The translations under genes and the position numbers were made by a program. Below the pieces are notes generated by a model that had not been told where the DNA came from, made no database searches, and saw only the letters and a list, made by a program, of their open reading frames with translations. Positions 54,801 through 62,861 of a DNA stretch of 64,000 bases are shown one piece after another. The DNA comes from Diatrype stigma. Taxonomy: Eukaryota; Ascomycota; Sordariomycetes; Xylariales; Diatrypaceae. The first letter of the stretch is position 1, and each line of letters starts with the position of its first letter. The DNA lies in NCBI GenBank assembly GCA_022225965.2, contig JAKJXP020000004.1, forward strand, positions 1 through 64,000, in the 5' to 3' direction.

Positions 54801-57800
54801 AAAAAATAGGAGATGTCATAAAAATTATTAACATTATTAATGGTTATATGCGTACACCTAAAATAGAAGCGTTGCACCGTGCTATAAATTGGTTTAATGA
54901 ATCTTACAATTATAATATATATTGTTTAGGTTTAGATCTATCACCTATAGATAGCAATGCTTGGTTAGCCGGTTTTACCGATGGAGATGGAAATTTTTCT
55001 ATTCTATTAACCAATAGAAAAAAGCGAGGGGTGGTTACTAGTAAAAGAGTACAAACTTTCTTCCGTCTTGAGTTAAGACAAACTTATCATCGATATGTAT
55101 CAGTAGAACAAGGGGGAACTAGCTATTTTTCTATATTAAGTAAGATAGCCGCATATTTAGGTGTAAATTTGTTATCTAGAACTAGAGAACAAAAAGACAA
55201 AGTGTTTTATGCCTTTATGGTTATATCTCACAGCGCAGCTAGCCATGCTAAAGTTATAAGTTATTTTGAACGTTTTCCTCTATATTCTTCTAAATATTTA
55301 GCATACAAAGATTGATCTAATGTGGTTGAACAAGTTAGATTGCGAGCTGGTAAAGTTTTAACTGAAAAAGAAATCTTAGAAGTTGAAACAATTAAAGCAC
55401 AATTTAATAGTAAACGTAACTCGTTTGACTTTTCACATTTAGATAATTTAGGTTAAACTCTTGGTTGTCCTATAAATTTTATTCTGGCTTTTTTTGTATT
55501 CATATAAAAGAAATTGCCGTGAGTGGTAGCAATTTACTCTTATTACATAACTATATGCGGGAAACTCCTAAAGTCTTTTTATAAGTGTGGTGAAAACTTT
55601 TTTTTAGGTTCAAATCTAATTGTTTTGAGGCGTACACAACCTTAAATAGTAAAAAGAATATTTATATATAAAATATAATATATGGACAATCCGCAGGAAA
55701 CGAAATAAAATCTATCTTTCTAGGTAGCCTAATTATTTTTATAGGATCCTCAGAGACTATACGTTATGCTCCTTTATTAAGGATGAAGATATAGTCCAAA
55801 TATAACCTAACGGTTATAGTGAATTGAATTTCTTATTACCTTTGCTTGTAGGGGGGCCTGACATTAATTTATGTGACAGTGTCGTGAGTAAATCTCACCT
55901 AGTCGTTAATAAACATGACAACGTTATAGCGAAACATGAATAAATATAACGACCGGATAAGATGAAAACGGTTAATGACTCCCTAGTTAAAGACCGTCGG
56001 TGGCTATAAACATCGCTACAGACTGGTCCATCTACGTAGAGCTGAAATGCTCGCTAATGTACAGTCGGAACTTAGAATCTACACTAAATAGATTGATGTG
56101 AAGGGTATGATATAATTACATTATATCAAAGTTAACATAAGACTAGAAAACATCTATGGGTAGCGGGAGCTACTTATAACTAAGTTTGGGCAAAATTGTT
56201 ATTTTTCAATGTTACATCTCGTTACATGAAAAAATCTCTATATATTAATTCTCTCAATAATATTAGAAAATTTTCAACCTGTTCTAATAATAATGACGAT
56301 AATAGGAAAGGGATATATCTAGGTTCTTACTTGGCTGGTTTATTTGAAGGAGATGGGCACATTTCTATAAGTAAACCAGGTTCAAAGTCAAATAATTTAT
56401 CTTTATCTATTACTTTTCATTTAAAAGATTTACCTCTAGCTGTTAAATTAAAAGAGGTGACGGGGTTCGGGTGAATTAGAATTAAAAAAGAGGATAACGC
56501 TTGTGTTTTTATTTTTCATACTATAGAAGGATTAATTTATGTAGTATCCTTAATAAATTCTTATTTGAGAACACCTAAATTAATAAAATTTAATGAATTA
56601 GTTGATACATTGAACTCACGTTACAGTACAGATATTGAAAAGTATTCTTACCAAACACAAAATTTTAGTAAAGATGCTTGATTGGCTGGATTTGCTGAAG
56701 CAGATGGCTCATTTGGTATTATGTTAACTAAAAAAGAAACAGATGAATTAGGTAAAACTATTAAAAAAAGAAAAGTGGGTTGTAGATTTAGAATAGAACA
56801 AAGAATGTTTTGTCCTTATACTAATGAAAGTTACGAACCATTATTAGAAAATATTGCTACTTTTTTAAATGTTAATTTAAATGTAGTAAATAGAGCTTCA
56901 GGTAATAAATATTTCAATATAACTGCTAAAAGCAGAGAGAGTCTTAAAATTATTAAAAATTATTTCAACATATACACTTTATTTAGTTCTAAGTACCTTG
57001 ATTACTTAGATTGGCAAAAAGTTGTAGATTTTATACTTAGTCAATCTCATTATGAGGATAAGAACTTAGATTTAACTGAAAAACTAAAAAATGGTATGAA
57101 CCATAATAGAAATAATTTAAATTGAGATCATTTGTCAGTACTCGATGGGCAAAAAGAAAGAGAGAAGGACCTCCTTGGGTTTAATAAAAGATATTTTAGT
57201 GAAAGTTTAAATAAAAATAATAAATTTAATAGTTATTTAGCTGGTTTGTTTGAAGGAGATGGGCACATTTGAATTCAAAAACCTGATACATCAAAAAGAC
57301 AAAATCCGAGGTTTTGTATAACTTTTGGTATGAGAAATGAACCTTTGGCAAAAAAATTATTAGAATTATTGGGATCAGGGTTTATTAGGTATAAAACACA
57401 AGACAATGCTTGTGTGTTAGTTATTTCACCCGTGGTAGGTTTAAAAAAAATAGTCAATCTATTAAATGGTGAATTAAGAACTCCGAAAATACATCAACTT
57501 TATGCTCTAATTGACTGGTTAAGTAAAAATCATAGTACTAATATAGCTAAATTACCTAAAAAGACTAGTCCTTTATCTGATGATGGTTGATTGAGTGGGT
57601 TTGTAGACTCAGATGGTAGTTTTTCTATATCATACAGTAAGACAGAAAATGGAGCAAAGAAAAGAAAAATTGCTTGTAGATTAAGAATTGAGCAAAGATT
57701 ATTAGACCCTAAATCTAGAGATAGTTATGAGCAAATTTTGTCTAATATAGCTAGCTTTTTAAATTGTTCGTTGTTAACTAGAACTCAAAAGGCTACAGGT

Positions 57801-58505
57801 AATGAATATTATACATTAACAGCCTCTAGCCAAAATTCATTAGGAATTATAGTGAATTACTTTGAGGAATACCCTTTATTTTCAAGTAAATATTTAGACT
57901 ATAAAGATTGAATGGGAGTAGTTCTATTAATATTTGATAATAAACATTATTCAGAAGAAGGTTTAGTTAAGACAGATCTTATGAAAAATGGAATGAATAG
58001 ACAAAGAACTTTTTTTAATTGGGATCATTTAAATAATTTATATATTTAAACTTCTAAAATAATTATTAAACCCTAAAATGGGAATGCCGTTAAAGAGTGT
58101 AAATTTTTTTAATTATTACTTCGCTATATGCATAGAATTTCTCGAAGATGGGATTAATTTACCAGTCAACAGATACACAGACACCTAATTGAAAATTTTT
58201 ATATTTTTAAAGTTGTATTTTCAACTGTTTTAGTCGTAACACTTGTGTATACATGGGAAGAATATGCAGGAAACCAAAAATAAGAAGTTATATTCTTATT
58301 GAGTAGGATCCTCAGAGACTACACGCGAGGTCCCTTTTATAAGGGTAAAGATATAGTCCGTAATGGTAGGAAACTACTATTAAATATATATACTTTATAG
58401 TATATTTTACGATTCCCTAGATTAAATAACATAAGTTTTTGATTGTTAATACCTAGTTTACTATTATTAGTATTCTCTGCTGTAATCGAAGGTGGAGCAG
58501 GTACT
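36873..58505 (+). CDS. cox1: Cytochrome c oxidase subunit 1, 5' part
   Basis: Exons supported: 36873-37015, 40152-40209, 42711-42764, 47619-47668, a minute exon (V)M near 53827-53830, 54494-54517, 55827-55864 and about 58412-58505. Joined, they read SSISMWFERWFLSTNAKDIGT/LYLMFALFSG.../IRMELSGPG... /YNSIITAHAILMIFF... /PALIGGFG/NFLLPLLVGGPD/FPRLNNISFW...EGGAGT, the start of the catalytic heme-copper subunit of complex IV. The remaining gene is absent, because mitochondrial sequence ends near 60,470. The N-terminus has about 27 extra residues before SSIS if ATG 36873 is used. Introns: group II after GT, after VL, after QL and before PALIG; the rest are group I. The joins around (V)M and D(M)FP are uncertain. 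Confidence 0.9.
37265..39490 (+). CDS. Group II intron reverse transcriptase/maturase with three in-frame GC cassettes
   Basis: 741 residues under code 4. RT blocks are present: VIIPKPGKK, HGFRPNRSTHSAL, WVIQGDISKCFDRIP, GTSQGSVLSPLLANIVLHELD, LRYADDFVFL (YADD intact) and LNDEKTVITHM...FLGAHV, then the maturase domain X (about 38,900-39,300). Three GC-rich insertions (37,851-37,993; 38,044-38,108; 38,642-38,693) lie between conserved blocks; all keep the frame open, adding Pro/Arg/Gly-rich loops of about 48, 21 and 17 residues. The C-terminal HNH part is out of frame (next feature). Not in frame with cox1 exon 1; start ATG 37265. Confidence 0.9.
39491..39580 (+). pseudogene. HNH domain relic of the intron 1 RT
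   Basis: CVICDTSTNVQMHHLRTVKDVRK is the beginning of the HNH endonuclease domain that follows domain X, as in the intact intron 2 protein. It is one base out of frame after TAG 39488-39490, and is cut off by GC-rich sequence ending in the micro-element CTAGCCCTGGCGGAG (39,594). The intron may therefore have lost its second-strand cleavage activity. Confidence 0.85.
40210..42522 (+). CDS. Group II intron reverse transcriptase-maturase-HNH, exon-fused and intact
   Basis: The frame runs without a stop from cox1 exon 2 to TAA 42520-42522 (770 intron-encoded residues, TGA = Trp). Blocks: VDIPKSSGSGTIPLTIAP, HGFRPNRGCHSALRQIK, FIIEGDISKCFPSID, GTPQGSIISPILSNVYLHQFD, YVVRYADDWVVSI (YADD intact), domain X (LNYYSFTNNYARLAATLEW), and an HNH domain with CAKCGSETQVEMHHVRMMKD...LCRKCHVDHH. 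All parts needed for splicing help, reverse transcription and target cleavage are present. The mature protein would be released from a Cox1 fusion by proteolysis, as known for other such introns. Confidence 0.94.
40210..42710 (+). other. cox1 intron 2, group II
   Basis: Starts GTGCGCCATTG, ends TTCAT. Domain V is at 42579-42612 and identical in sequence to that of intron 1. It is the most intact retroelement of the window. Confidence 0.92.
42765..47420 (+). CDS. Composite intron ORF: LAGLIDADG pair, degenerate group II RT, LAGLIDADG pair
   Basis: One frame, in phase with cox1 exon 3, with no TAA/TAG for 1,551 codons (TGA = Trp). Approximate residues: 1-120 unknown; 124-440 LAGLIDADG protein 1 with motifs WVTGFVDA (interrupted in frame by an 86-nt hairpin element) and WLAGFASGEGSFQV, ending AGMNRGR; 440-1240 RT-like region with recognisable positions (ILLEAFYEPLFNSLPQSFRP; GVKWIINVDLFKYFEHMD; NVPLKNLISSLYPILIDIFLERAD in place of the GTPQG block; YVRAGDQLILGVIG in place of YVRYADD); 1254-1551 LAGLIDADG protein 2 with YIAGFIDAEGNFF and WLVGFADGEGCFF, ending AGMNKAR. 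RT catalysis should be lost (YADD read as AGDQ, PQG absent), but the frame is preserved. Processing into separate proteins is possible. Confidence 0.88.
43156..43241. repeat. A/T-run hairpin element, long form, copy 2, in frame
   Basis: Near-identical to 8,948-9,029. Inserted after GCTG of motif 1 (GFVDA) in the composite ORF; the downstream protein resumes at CFHLSITQ in the same frame, so translation passes through KKKEKIKSLVVFQVN... The catalytic acid codon itself is lost. Confidence 0.88.
47669..49507 (+). other. cox1 intron 4, group I
   Basis: Follows ATG GT; the core is at about 49,145-49,480 (TGTGCTGGGACATC, GTAATCAGCTGGAAACC, CTTCAGAGACTATACG, GAAGATATAGTCC), ending AAATG before TATG. 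The ORF precedes the core. Confidence 0.78.
47778..48911 (+). pseudogene. Two GIY-YIG domains in tandem, first ended by a CAA-to-TAA stop
   Basis: ATG 47778 opens a GIY-YIG domain (KGVYIWESLDGKQMYVGHS). At VVELE-stop-HFIDTLNP the expected Gln is TAA (48111-48113). The same frame continues through a second GIY-YIG domain (SGVYRWVNTLTGDTYVGSA, REQHYLDQLSPEYNIL), then NUMOD3-like repeats (HTEETKLKISNSLKG; HSEQTRIKMSEG) and a NUMOD1-like end. The second half could be made alone if a start is used near 48,180-48,420; the tandem arrangement suggests an internal duplication or fusion. Confidence 0.83.
49508..50759 (+). pseudogene. LAGLIDADG endonuclease split by a frameshift and a hairpin element
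   Basis: The frame from TATGCC (V-M-P) is open through a 115-residue variable part to motif [14 protein letters not shown], and stops at 50,261 after a one-base loss in CTTGGGGCAG. Read on, the protein continues to WVTGFVAA, where the hairpin element (50,358-50,396) interrupts motif 2, and resumes as GCFFVSI...AGLEEIHNIKVGMNKGR (TAA 50757-50759). The element shifts the frame here. Non-functional as written. Confidence 0.85.
50358..50396. repeat. A/T-run hairpin element, short form, second copy
   Basis: T, A run, GAAGGCGGCCTTC, T run, CG; the same core and the same junction GCTG as at 15,321. Confidence 0.85.
51153..51872 (+). pseudogene. Degenerate GIY-YIG protein, N-terminal part
   Basis: Open under code 4. 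The catalytic part reads RVVYIWTYIPTGICLVGFSSNSVERVLSYF, with VYI and LVG instead of the usual GIY/GVY and YIG/YVG. It contains an in-frame perfect 11-bp hairpin (51456-51481). It ends before the NUMOD-like C-terminus, which appears about 1.4 kb downstream (53,289). The upstream frame starting at CATGCC (51,096) closes at about 51,191, so a frameshift may also lie there. Confidence 0.65.
52273..53237 (+). pseudogene. LAGLIDADG endonuclease with several lesions
   Basis: Motif 1 FATGFVDAEGSFMI is in the first frame, which meets TAA 52387-52389 where a Trp TGA is plausible. A T/G run (about 52,455-52,470) shifts the frame. Motif 2 reads WVAGFASGDGGFLV. A further shift occurs at about 52,985, and a GC micro-element (CTAGCCCTGGCGGAG, 53,036) is inserted in frame between SDIT and EKIIPFFEKYP. 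It ends TGMNRGRN. Not functional as written. Confidence 0.82.
53289..53755 (+). pseudogene. C-terminal segment of a GIY-YIG endonuclease
   Basis: Begins SVPIFIYGPDLKRVLYVFSSKTALYN..., the part that normally follows the GIY-YIG catalytic region in fungal intron proteins, and ends in a NUMOD1-like helix region (YSLSKAAKFIEETEGS...IYKNRWKVEKL). It probably belongs to the N-terminal part at 51,153, from which it is separated by the LAGLIDADG gene. Confidence 0.6.
53831..54493 (+). ncRNA. cox1 group II intron without ORF
   Basis: 5' end GTGCGACACG; domain V at 54421-54454 (GAGCCGTGTG ... CGCACGGTTC); ends TCAAT (AY) before CCA GCT TTA. About 663 nt and no open frame. It must rely on a maturase supplied from elsewhere, for example those of introns 1 or 2. 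It is joined on its 3' side to an exon of only 24 nt. Confidence 0.85.
54518..55826 (+). other. cox1 group I intron after PALIGGFG
   Basis: The ORF is in frame with the exon. The core follows it at about 55,550-55,800 (GCGGGAAACTCCTAAAG, GACAATCCGCAGGAAACG, CCTCAGAGACTATACG, GAAGATATAGTCC), ending TTG before AAT TTC. Confidence 0.82.
54527..55456 (+). CDS. LAGLIDADG homing endonuclease, exon-fused
   Basis: 309 residues to TAA 55454-55456, open from the cox1 exon through GTG 54527. The motifs are YLAGLIEADGSIAV and WLAGFTDGDGNFSI, both with the catalytic Asp. It belongs to the LAGLIEADG group (ADKPLADKLASL, RTPKIEALHRAINWFN blocks) that also includes 56,226 and the fragments at 58,797 and 60,269. 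No lesion. Confidence 0.92.
55865..58411 (+). other. cox1 group I intron after VGGPD
   Basis: Two core sets: CTACAGACTGGTCCATC with TGTACAGTCGG (about 56,010-56,070), before the ORF, and TGCAGGAAACC, CCTCAGAGACTACACG, GTAAAGATATAGTCCG (about 58,265-58,360), after it. Two introns may be stacked here. Confidence 0.7.
56226..58049 (+). CDS. Tandem fusion of two LAGLIDADG endonucleases, four motifs
   Basis: One uninterrupted frame of 607 residues (TGA = Trp) from ATG 56226. Motifs in order: SYLAGLFEGDGHISI (about residue 38), WLAGFAEADGSFGI (about 152), SYLAGLFEGDGHIWI (about 338) and WLSGFVDSDGSFSI (about 455). Each pair is followed by the same closing blocks (FSSKYLDY, GMN.NR/GMNRQR, W DHL). 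The two halves are clearly related but diverged. All four catalytic acids are kept. A processed or a four-domain protein are both possible. Confidence 0.92.
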
Positions 58506-58796
58506 TTCCTGTGCTTGAGTAGTAAGTAATTACTATAATTGAATTTCACTGTATGCTGGAAACTCCTAAAGTTCTAGGTACTATGTAATAAAATCAGTAA
58601 AAATCCTAGAAATGCAATAATGGACAATCAGCAGGAAACCAAAGTAATAAACCATATTATAAGTAGGATCCTCAGAGACTATACGTGAAACACTTGTCTT
58701 AACCTTAAGACGGTGAAGATATAGTCCTTGTGCATATGAGAGTATGTACATCATATTAATCTGGATTTTTATCTATAGGTAGGAATTTTAAATAAA
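58506..58796 (+). other. Start of the last cox1 intron, group I core
   Basis: TATGCTGGAAACTCC, GACAATCAGCAGGAAACC, CCTCAGAGACTATACG and GAAGATATAGTCC occur within 230 nt of the exon end EGGAGT. The 3' exon is not in the window. Confidence 0.8.
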
Positions 58797-58970
58797 ATGT
58801 CCGAGCCTTTCCTTGGTTTTAATTCCGCACCTTCGGGGACCAATGATTCAGCTATAAAAACCCTAGGGGGGGGGGGGGGGCTATCTAGCAGGGTCAATAG
58901 AAGGTGATGGGTCTATAATAGTACCTAAAACTATTAGAAATCAAAAGGCCTCCGGGGAAAAGAAAAAATA
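58797..58970 (+). pseudogene. LAGLIDADG fragment, N-terminal part with motif 1
   Basis: ATG 58797 starts MSEPFLGFNSAPSG. After a run of 15 Gs the frame is off by one; read on, it gives YLAGSIEGDGSIIVPKTIRNQ, motif 1 of the LAGLIEADG group. It then runs into an A/T hairpin element (core AATAAGGCATTGCCTTATT, about 58,958-58,993). Its continuation appears at 60,269. Confidence 0.78.
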
Positions 58971-59154
58971 AGGCATTGCCTTATTTTTTTTTTACTCACC
59001 TTTTGTAAAATAGGGCTGCAAGGCAGGTAAGATATGTTTAAAATATTAACTACTTATATTTAAAAATCCTTCAAACTTATCGTTAAATAAGAATAATATA
59101 CCTAGTTTTTTAAAGACAGGAAAATTAAAAAATAGGTTAACCTGCACTTATTAT

Positions 59155-60045
59155 AATCTCGCAAATGGCGGGGGTTTACATCCTTCTTATGTCACTGGTT
59201 TTGTGGATGGAGAGGGTACTTTTTCAGTTTTAGTTCTTAAAAGAACAGGGTATAAAACAGGTTGAAATATAATTCCTGTGTTTACTATTTATTTAAATAG
59301 TAGAGATACTGCTTTGTTAGAAAAAATACAACAATTTTTTGGAGGGATAGGTAAGATTTCCCATCGTAAAAAAGATAATGCAGTATATTTTACTGTTAAG
59401 TCTGTAAAAGATTTAATGAATGTAATTATTCCTCATTTTGAAAAATACCCTCTTTTAACTAAAAAATCTGTCGACTTTGAACTTTTTAAAGAAATTGTAA
59501 CCCTAATGTATAATAAACAACATTTAGATACAGATGGATTGAATAAAGTTATGGCGCTTAAAAATTCATTAAATAAAGGTTTAACTCCTTTTTTATCTGA
59601 AAACTTTCCTAACGTTAATCCTATAGAAATTTCAGTAAGAAAATATGGATTTAATAATGTTAATCCTTATTGAATTACAGGTTTCGTAGAAGCTGAGGGG
59701 TGTTTTCATATAGCAATTATTAAATCTAAAGCTTATAAAATAGGGTGTCAGATAAGATTAGATTTTAGTGTTGTTCAACATAGTCGTGATAAAGATTTAA
59801 TGGCAAATCTTATTAATTATTTTAATAGTGGAGCTCTTTATGAAAACACAGGACATGTTACATACCGTGCTACAAAATTATCTGATATACAAGATAAAAT
59901 TATACCTTTCTTTCAAAAGTATCCCTTACATGGTTATAAATTCAGTGATTATGAAAAATTTTTTTCAGTAGCTGAATTAATAAAGAATAAAGTACATTTA
60001 ACTAGTGAAGGATTAGAGAAGATAATTGAAATAAGAAAGAAATAG
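59155..60045 (+). CDS. LAGLIDADG homing endonuclease
   Basis: Open under code 4 to TAG 60043-60045. The motifs are [14 protein letters not shown] and WITGFVEAEGCFHI, both with the catalytic Glu, plus the usual IIPFFQKYP and HLTSEGLEKI blocks. The final GMNRGR is missing (ends EIRKK). No ATG precedes motif 1 (frame open from 59,050), so the start is uncertain. It appears to lie between two halves of another LAGLIDADG gene. Confidence 0.82.
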
Positions 60046-60268
60046 TTAAATAATCTGTTTATTTGCTATTCAGTGGCTTTTATTTAATGAATAAATTATT
60101 TAAGCATTTATGTGCAATAGAATTACAACTAATTCTAATTCTTATATCCCTGTCCTGTTCTTTTAGTGTTTTAGTGTTTTAGTTTACGGGTATTTTGGTT
60201 ATATTTACTTTGCTTAGGTTTGACTTATTGTATGGGAAATTTCTTCGCTTCCTTTTTTATATCCTGTA

Positions 60269-60400
60269 GTGAAAATCACTTTTGTAAAGAAGGATTTACC
60301 GTTAGCTTTAAAAATTAAGGGAGTTATTAAGGGTGGAACAATAGAGCATCCTAAGGATTCGGGTTATTTGAATCTCTTATTCCGTCGCCCGGCGGGCGCT
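60269..60400 (+). pseudogene. LAGLIDADG fragment, middle part
   Basis: VKITFVKKDLPLALKIKGVIKGGTIEHPK...GYLNLLF is the part that follows motif 1 in the LAGLIEADG group (compare ITFHLKDLPLAVKLK at 56,410). It probably continues the fragment at 58,797. It ends in GC-rich sequence with C and G runs. Confidence 0.75.
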
Positions 60401-60424
60401 GATGTTAGTTCAATAAAGATTCCA

Positions 60425-60471
60425 CTCCCCCCCCCGCACTCCTGCGGGGGGGGGGGGGGGGGGGACGAAAG

Positions 60472-60540
<69 letters not shown>
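60425..60540. repeat. C/G run and ~70-nt A tract at the end of mitochondrial sequence
   Basis: C and G runs flanking CACTCCTGCGGG are followed by an A tract broken only by one TT. Upstream is mitochondrial intron sequence; downstream is balanced nuclear sequence. A homopolymer of this size is a common place for misjoining. Confidence 0.85.
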
Positions 60541-60542
<2 letters not shown>

Positions 60543-60924
60543 ACGGCACAGAGACGTAGCAGGTGCCGAGGAAAAGACCGACATCAATCTATGAGTGCGA
60601 CCATCAATACATGTCAGGGAGCTAGATAGACTAAGCGTGCAGTGATGATGGAAGCTCTATTGGTCAGTCCAGCTTCGGCGTTACATGCTCCCGGCTCACA
60701 CTTGGCTCGGCGGAATCAGCCACCGGCACTTGAGCCGGTTCTGCGCCTGCAATGCTCCTCCTGCAGTACGTCACTCTGCTTAGATATACGATAGTCCCAG
60801 TGGGTAAGCTTTCGTGTTTTCAATGCTGTGCGAGATTTGTTCTGATCATAATCAGCATCAGTACTGCAGGTCATTGTGTGTTCCTCGGTCTTATAGACAT
60901 TCCACGAACGGTGCACATACCATC
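60541..60924. other. Upstream region of the P450 gene
   Basis: Nuclear-type composition; no gene recognised. Confidence 0.5.
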
Positions 60925-62861
60925 ATGTCTACGCATATTGTCAAATTTCCCTTGTACGCCAGCATCGCAGTCCTTGCTTGGATAGTGTTTCAGCGGCTTC
61001 GCAGGATTGGCAGAAGACCTAAAAATTACCCCCCGGGTCCTCCCACACTCCCTCTCATCGGCAATTTGCATCAGATTCCCTCTAAGGATCGGCATCTTCA
61101 ATTCGAAAAATGGGCTCGCGAATACGGCCCAATATATTCTCTGATACTAGGCACCAAGGTAATGGTAGTTCTCAACTCTGATGTGGTGGTGAAGGATCTC
61201 GTCGACAAGCGAGGATCCATATATTCATCCAGGCCTGAAGCATATGTAGGGCAAGACCTACTTAGCGGCGGTTACAGGCCGCTTTTTATGGTATGTTGCA
61301 CCCTCGCATACTTGTGGACTTCAACTCAATTGATACTTGATTTACAGCCAGATCATGGAATGTGGAATATGGTCCGGAAGCTGGCCCATCGGATTTTGAA
61401 CGTGTCTGTAGCACGAGCCTACGTGCCGTACCAGGATCTTGAGAATAAGGCCCTGTTGGTCGGACTCTTGAACAACCCGTCCGACTTTTTGGAACACCTG
61501 CGTCGATATACAGCTTCATTGACGACCCAGATGGCATTTGGATTTAGGACAGTGACCATGCATGACCCTAGATTCAAAGAGGCCTTCGAGGTAAAGTTCG
61601 ACCCCTGAATATTGTTCTATATATAACATCAGTATTGAACTTTATATCAGATTTTTGATCGAAGTTCGGAGTTAATCGGATCACGCGTAAGTTGGGAGAT
61701 TTCAAACATGACCACGATGAAACCGGAACTAAATCTGCTTGTAGACCGCAGCTCTTCTAGATCTGGTTCCTGTGCTAAGGCATCTCCCCAGCTGTCTCCT
61801 CCCCATCAAGAAGGAGGCAACCACGATTCACGAGCGGGAGTTGAAGCTCTTCAAGGGTCTATACCTCGGGGCCAGGCAAGGATTACGGGACGGAACAGCA
61901 AAGGTATTTTCCGCTTCGCTGAATACTTCTGAACCCAAGAGCGCTAACACTGAAGATATATAGCCATCTTTTTGTGTTGACCTAATCAATATATCAAAAG
62001 AGGAACGGCTGAGTGACGATATCGCTGCTTATATCAGTGGCTCGCTATTACAGGCAGGTTCTGAGACGACAGCCAACATACTGATTGGCTTCGTCCAGGC
62101 TATGGTGATTTTCCCAGAGGTGGCAAAAACAGCCCAAGAAGAGCTTGATCGAGTGTGTGGAGAGCGGATGCCGGACCTGAATGACGCTATAAATCTGCCC
62201 TACGTTCGGGCCTGCGTCAAGGAGAGTCTGAGGTGGATGCCCGGGTTCATGCTGGGAATCCCACACAGCCTCACTAAGGATGATACTTATATGCACTACC
62301 ACATTCCGCGAGGTTCGACGGTGATCATAAACGTCTGGTGCGCATTTCTGACTAGGATCACGCTGAGAGCAAATCTTTCAAGTTCAAATATCTGACTCTT
62401 GCTACAGGGCTATACACAACGACCCGCAGAGACACCCGAATCCGCGGAGCTTTGACCCTATGAGATACATGGAAGATCACCCCACGGATATCGGCGTCGC
62501 CAACAACGGAAATAAACGCGATCACTTCGCGTTCGGTGCCGGCAGAAGAAGATGCCAAGGTATCCATATAGCAGACAGGTCCATGTTTCTGGCTATTTCT
62601 CGTATGCTTTGGGCGTTCGATATCCACAGGGCGGTGGACCCAGAAAGTAAACGAGAAATCGTCCCGGATATGAGCGAACTGGTTAGCGGGATGATGGCGT
62701 TCCCCAAGGCATTTCCTACCAAGATAAGGCCGAGACATGCATCCCGAGCAGATTCCGTGAGGCGAGAATGGGAGCAGATGCTAGCGCTGCTCGACGATCA
62801 GGGGCAGTGGAAGGAGGTACCTAAAGGGTTGGTTTGGGGAGATGAGCAGCTCTTTGATTAA
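60925..62861 (+). CDS. Cytochrome P450 monooxygenase, six exons, nuclear
   Basis: Exons 60925-61290, 61348-61590, 61651-61686, 61745-61903, 61964-62337 and 62408-62861 join to 543 residues with no stop; all introns are GT..AG, 57-70 nt. There is an N-terminal membrane anchor (LYASIAVLAWIVF), a Pro-rich hinge (PPGPPTLPLIGNL), I-helix AGSETT, K-helix KESLR (ExxR), and heme loop FAFGAGRRRCQG with the Cys ligand. It is an ER-bound fungal P450 resembling the OrdA (O-methylsterigmatocystin oxidoreductase)-like group; the substrate cannot be told. It is intact and uses TGG for Trp. Confidence 0.93.

Noticed and set aside
60364..60587. Open frames rich in Phe or Lys across the poly-A tract
   Set aside because: They are translations of homopolymers and G/C runs with no protein character.
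61291..62407. P450 as a pseudogene, since no single frame covers it
   Set aside because: Five GT..AG introns of normal size restore one complete 543-residue frame with all P450 motifs.
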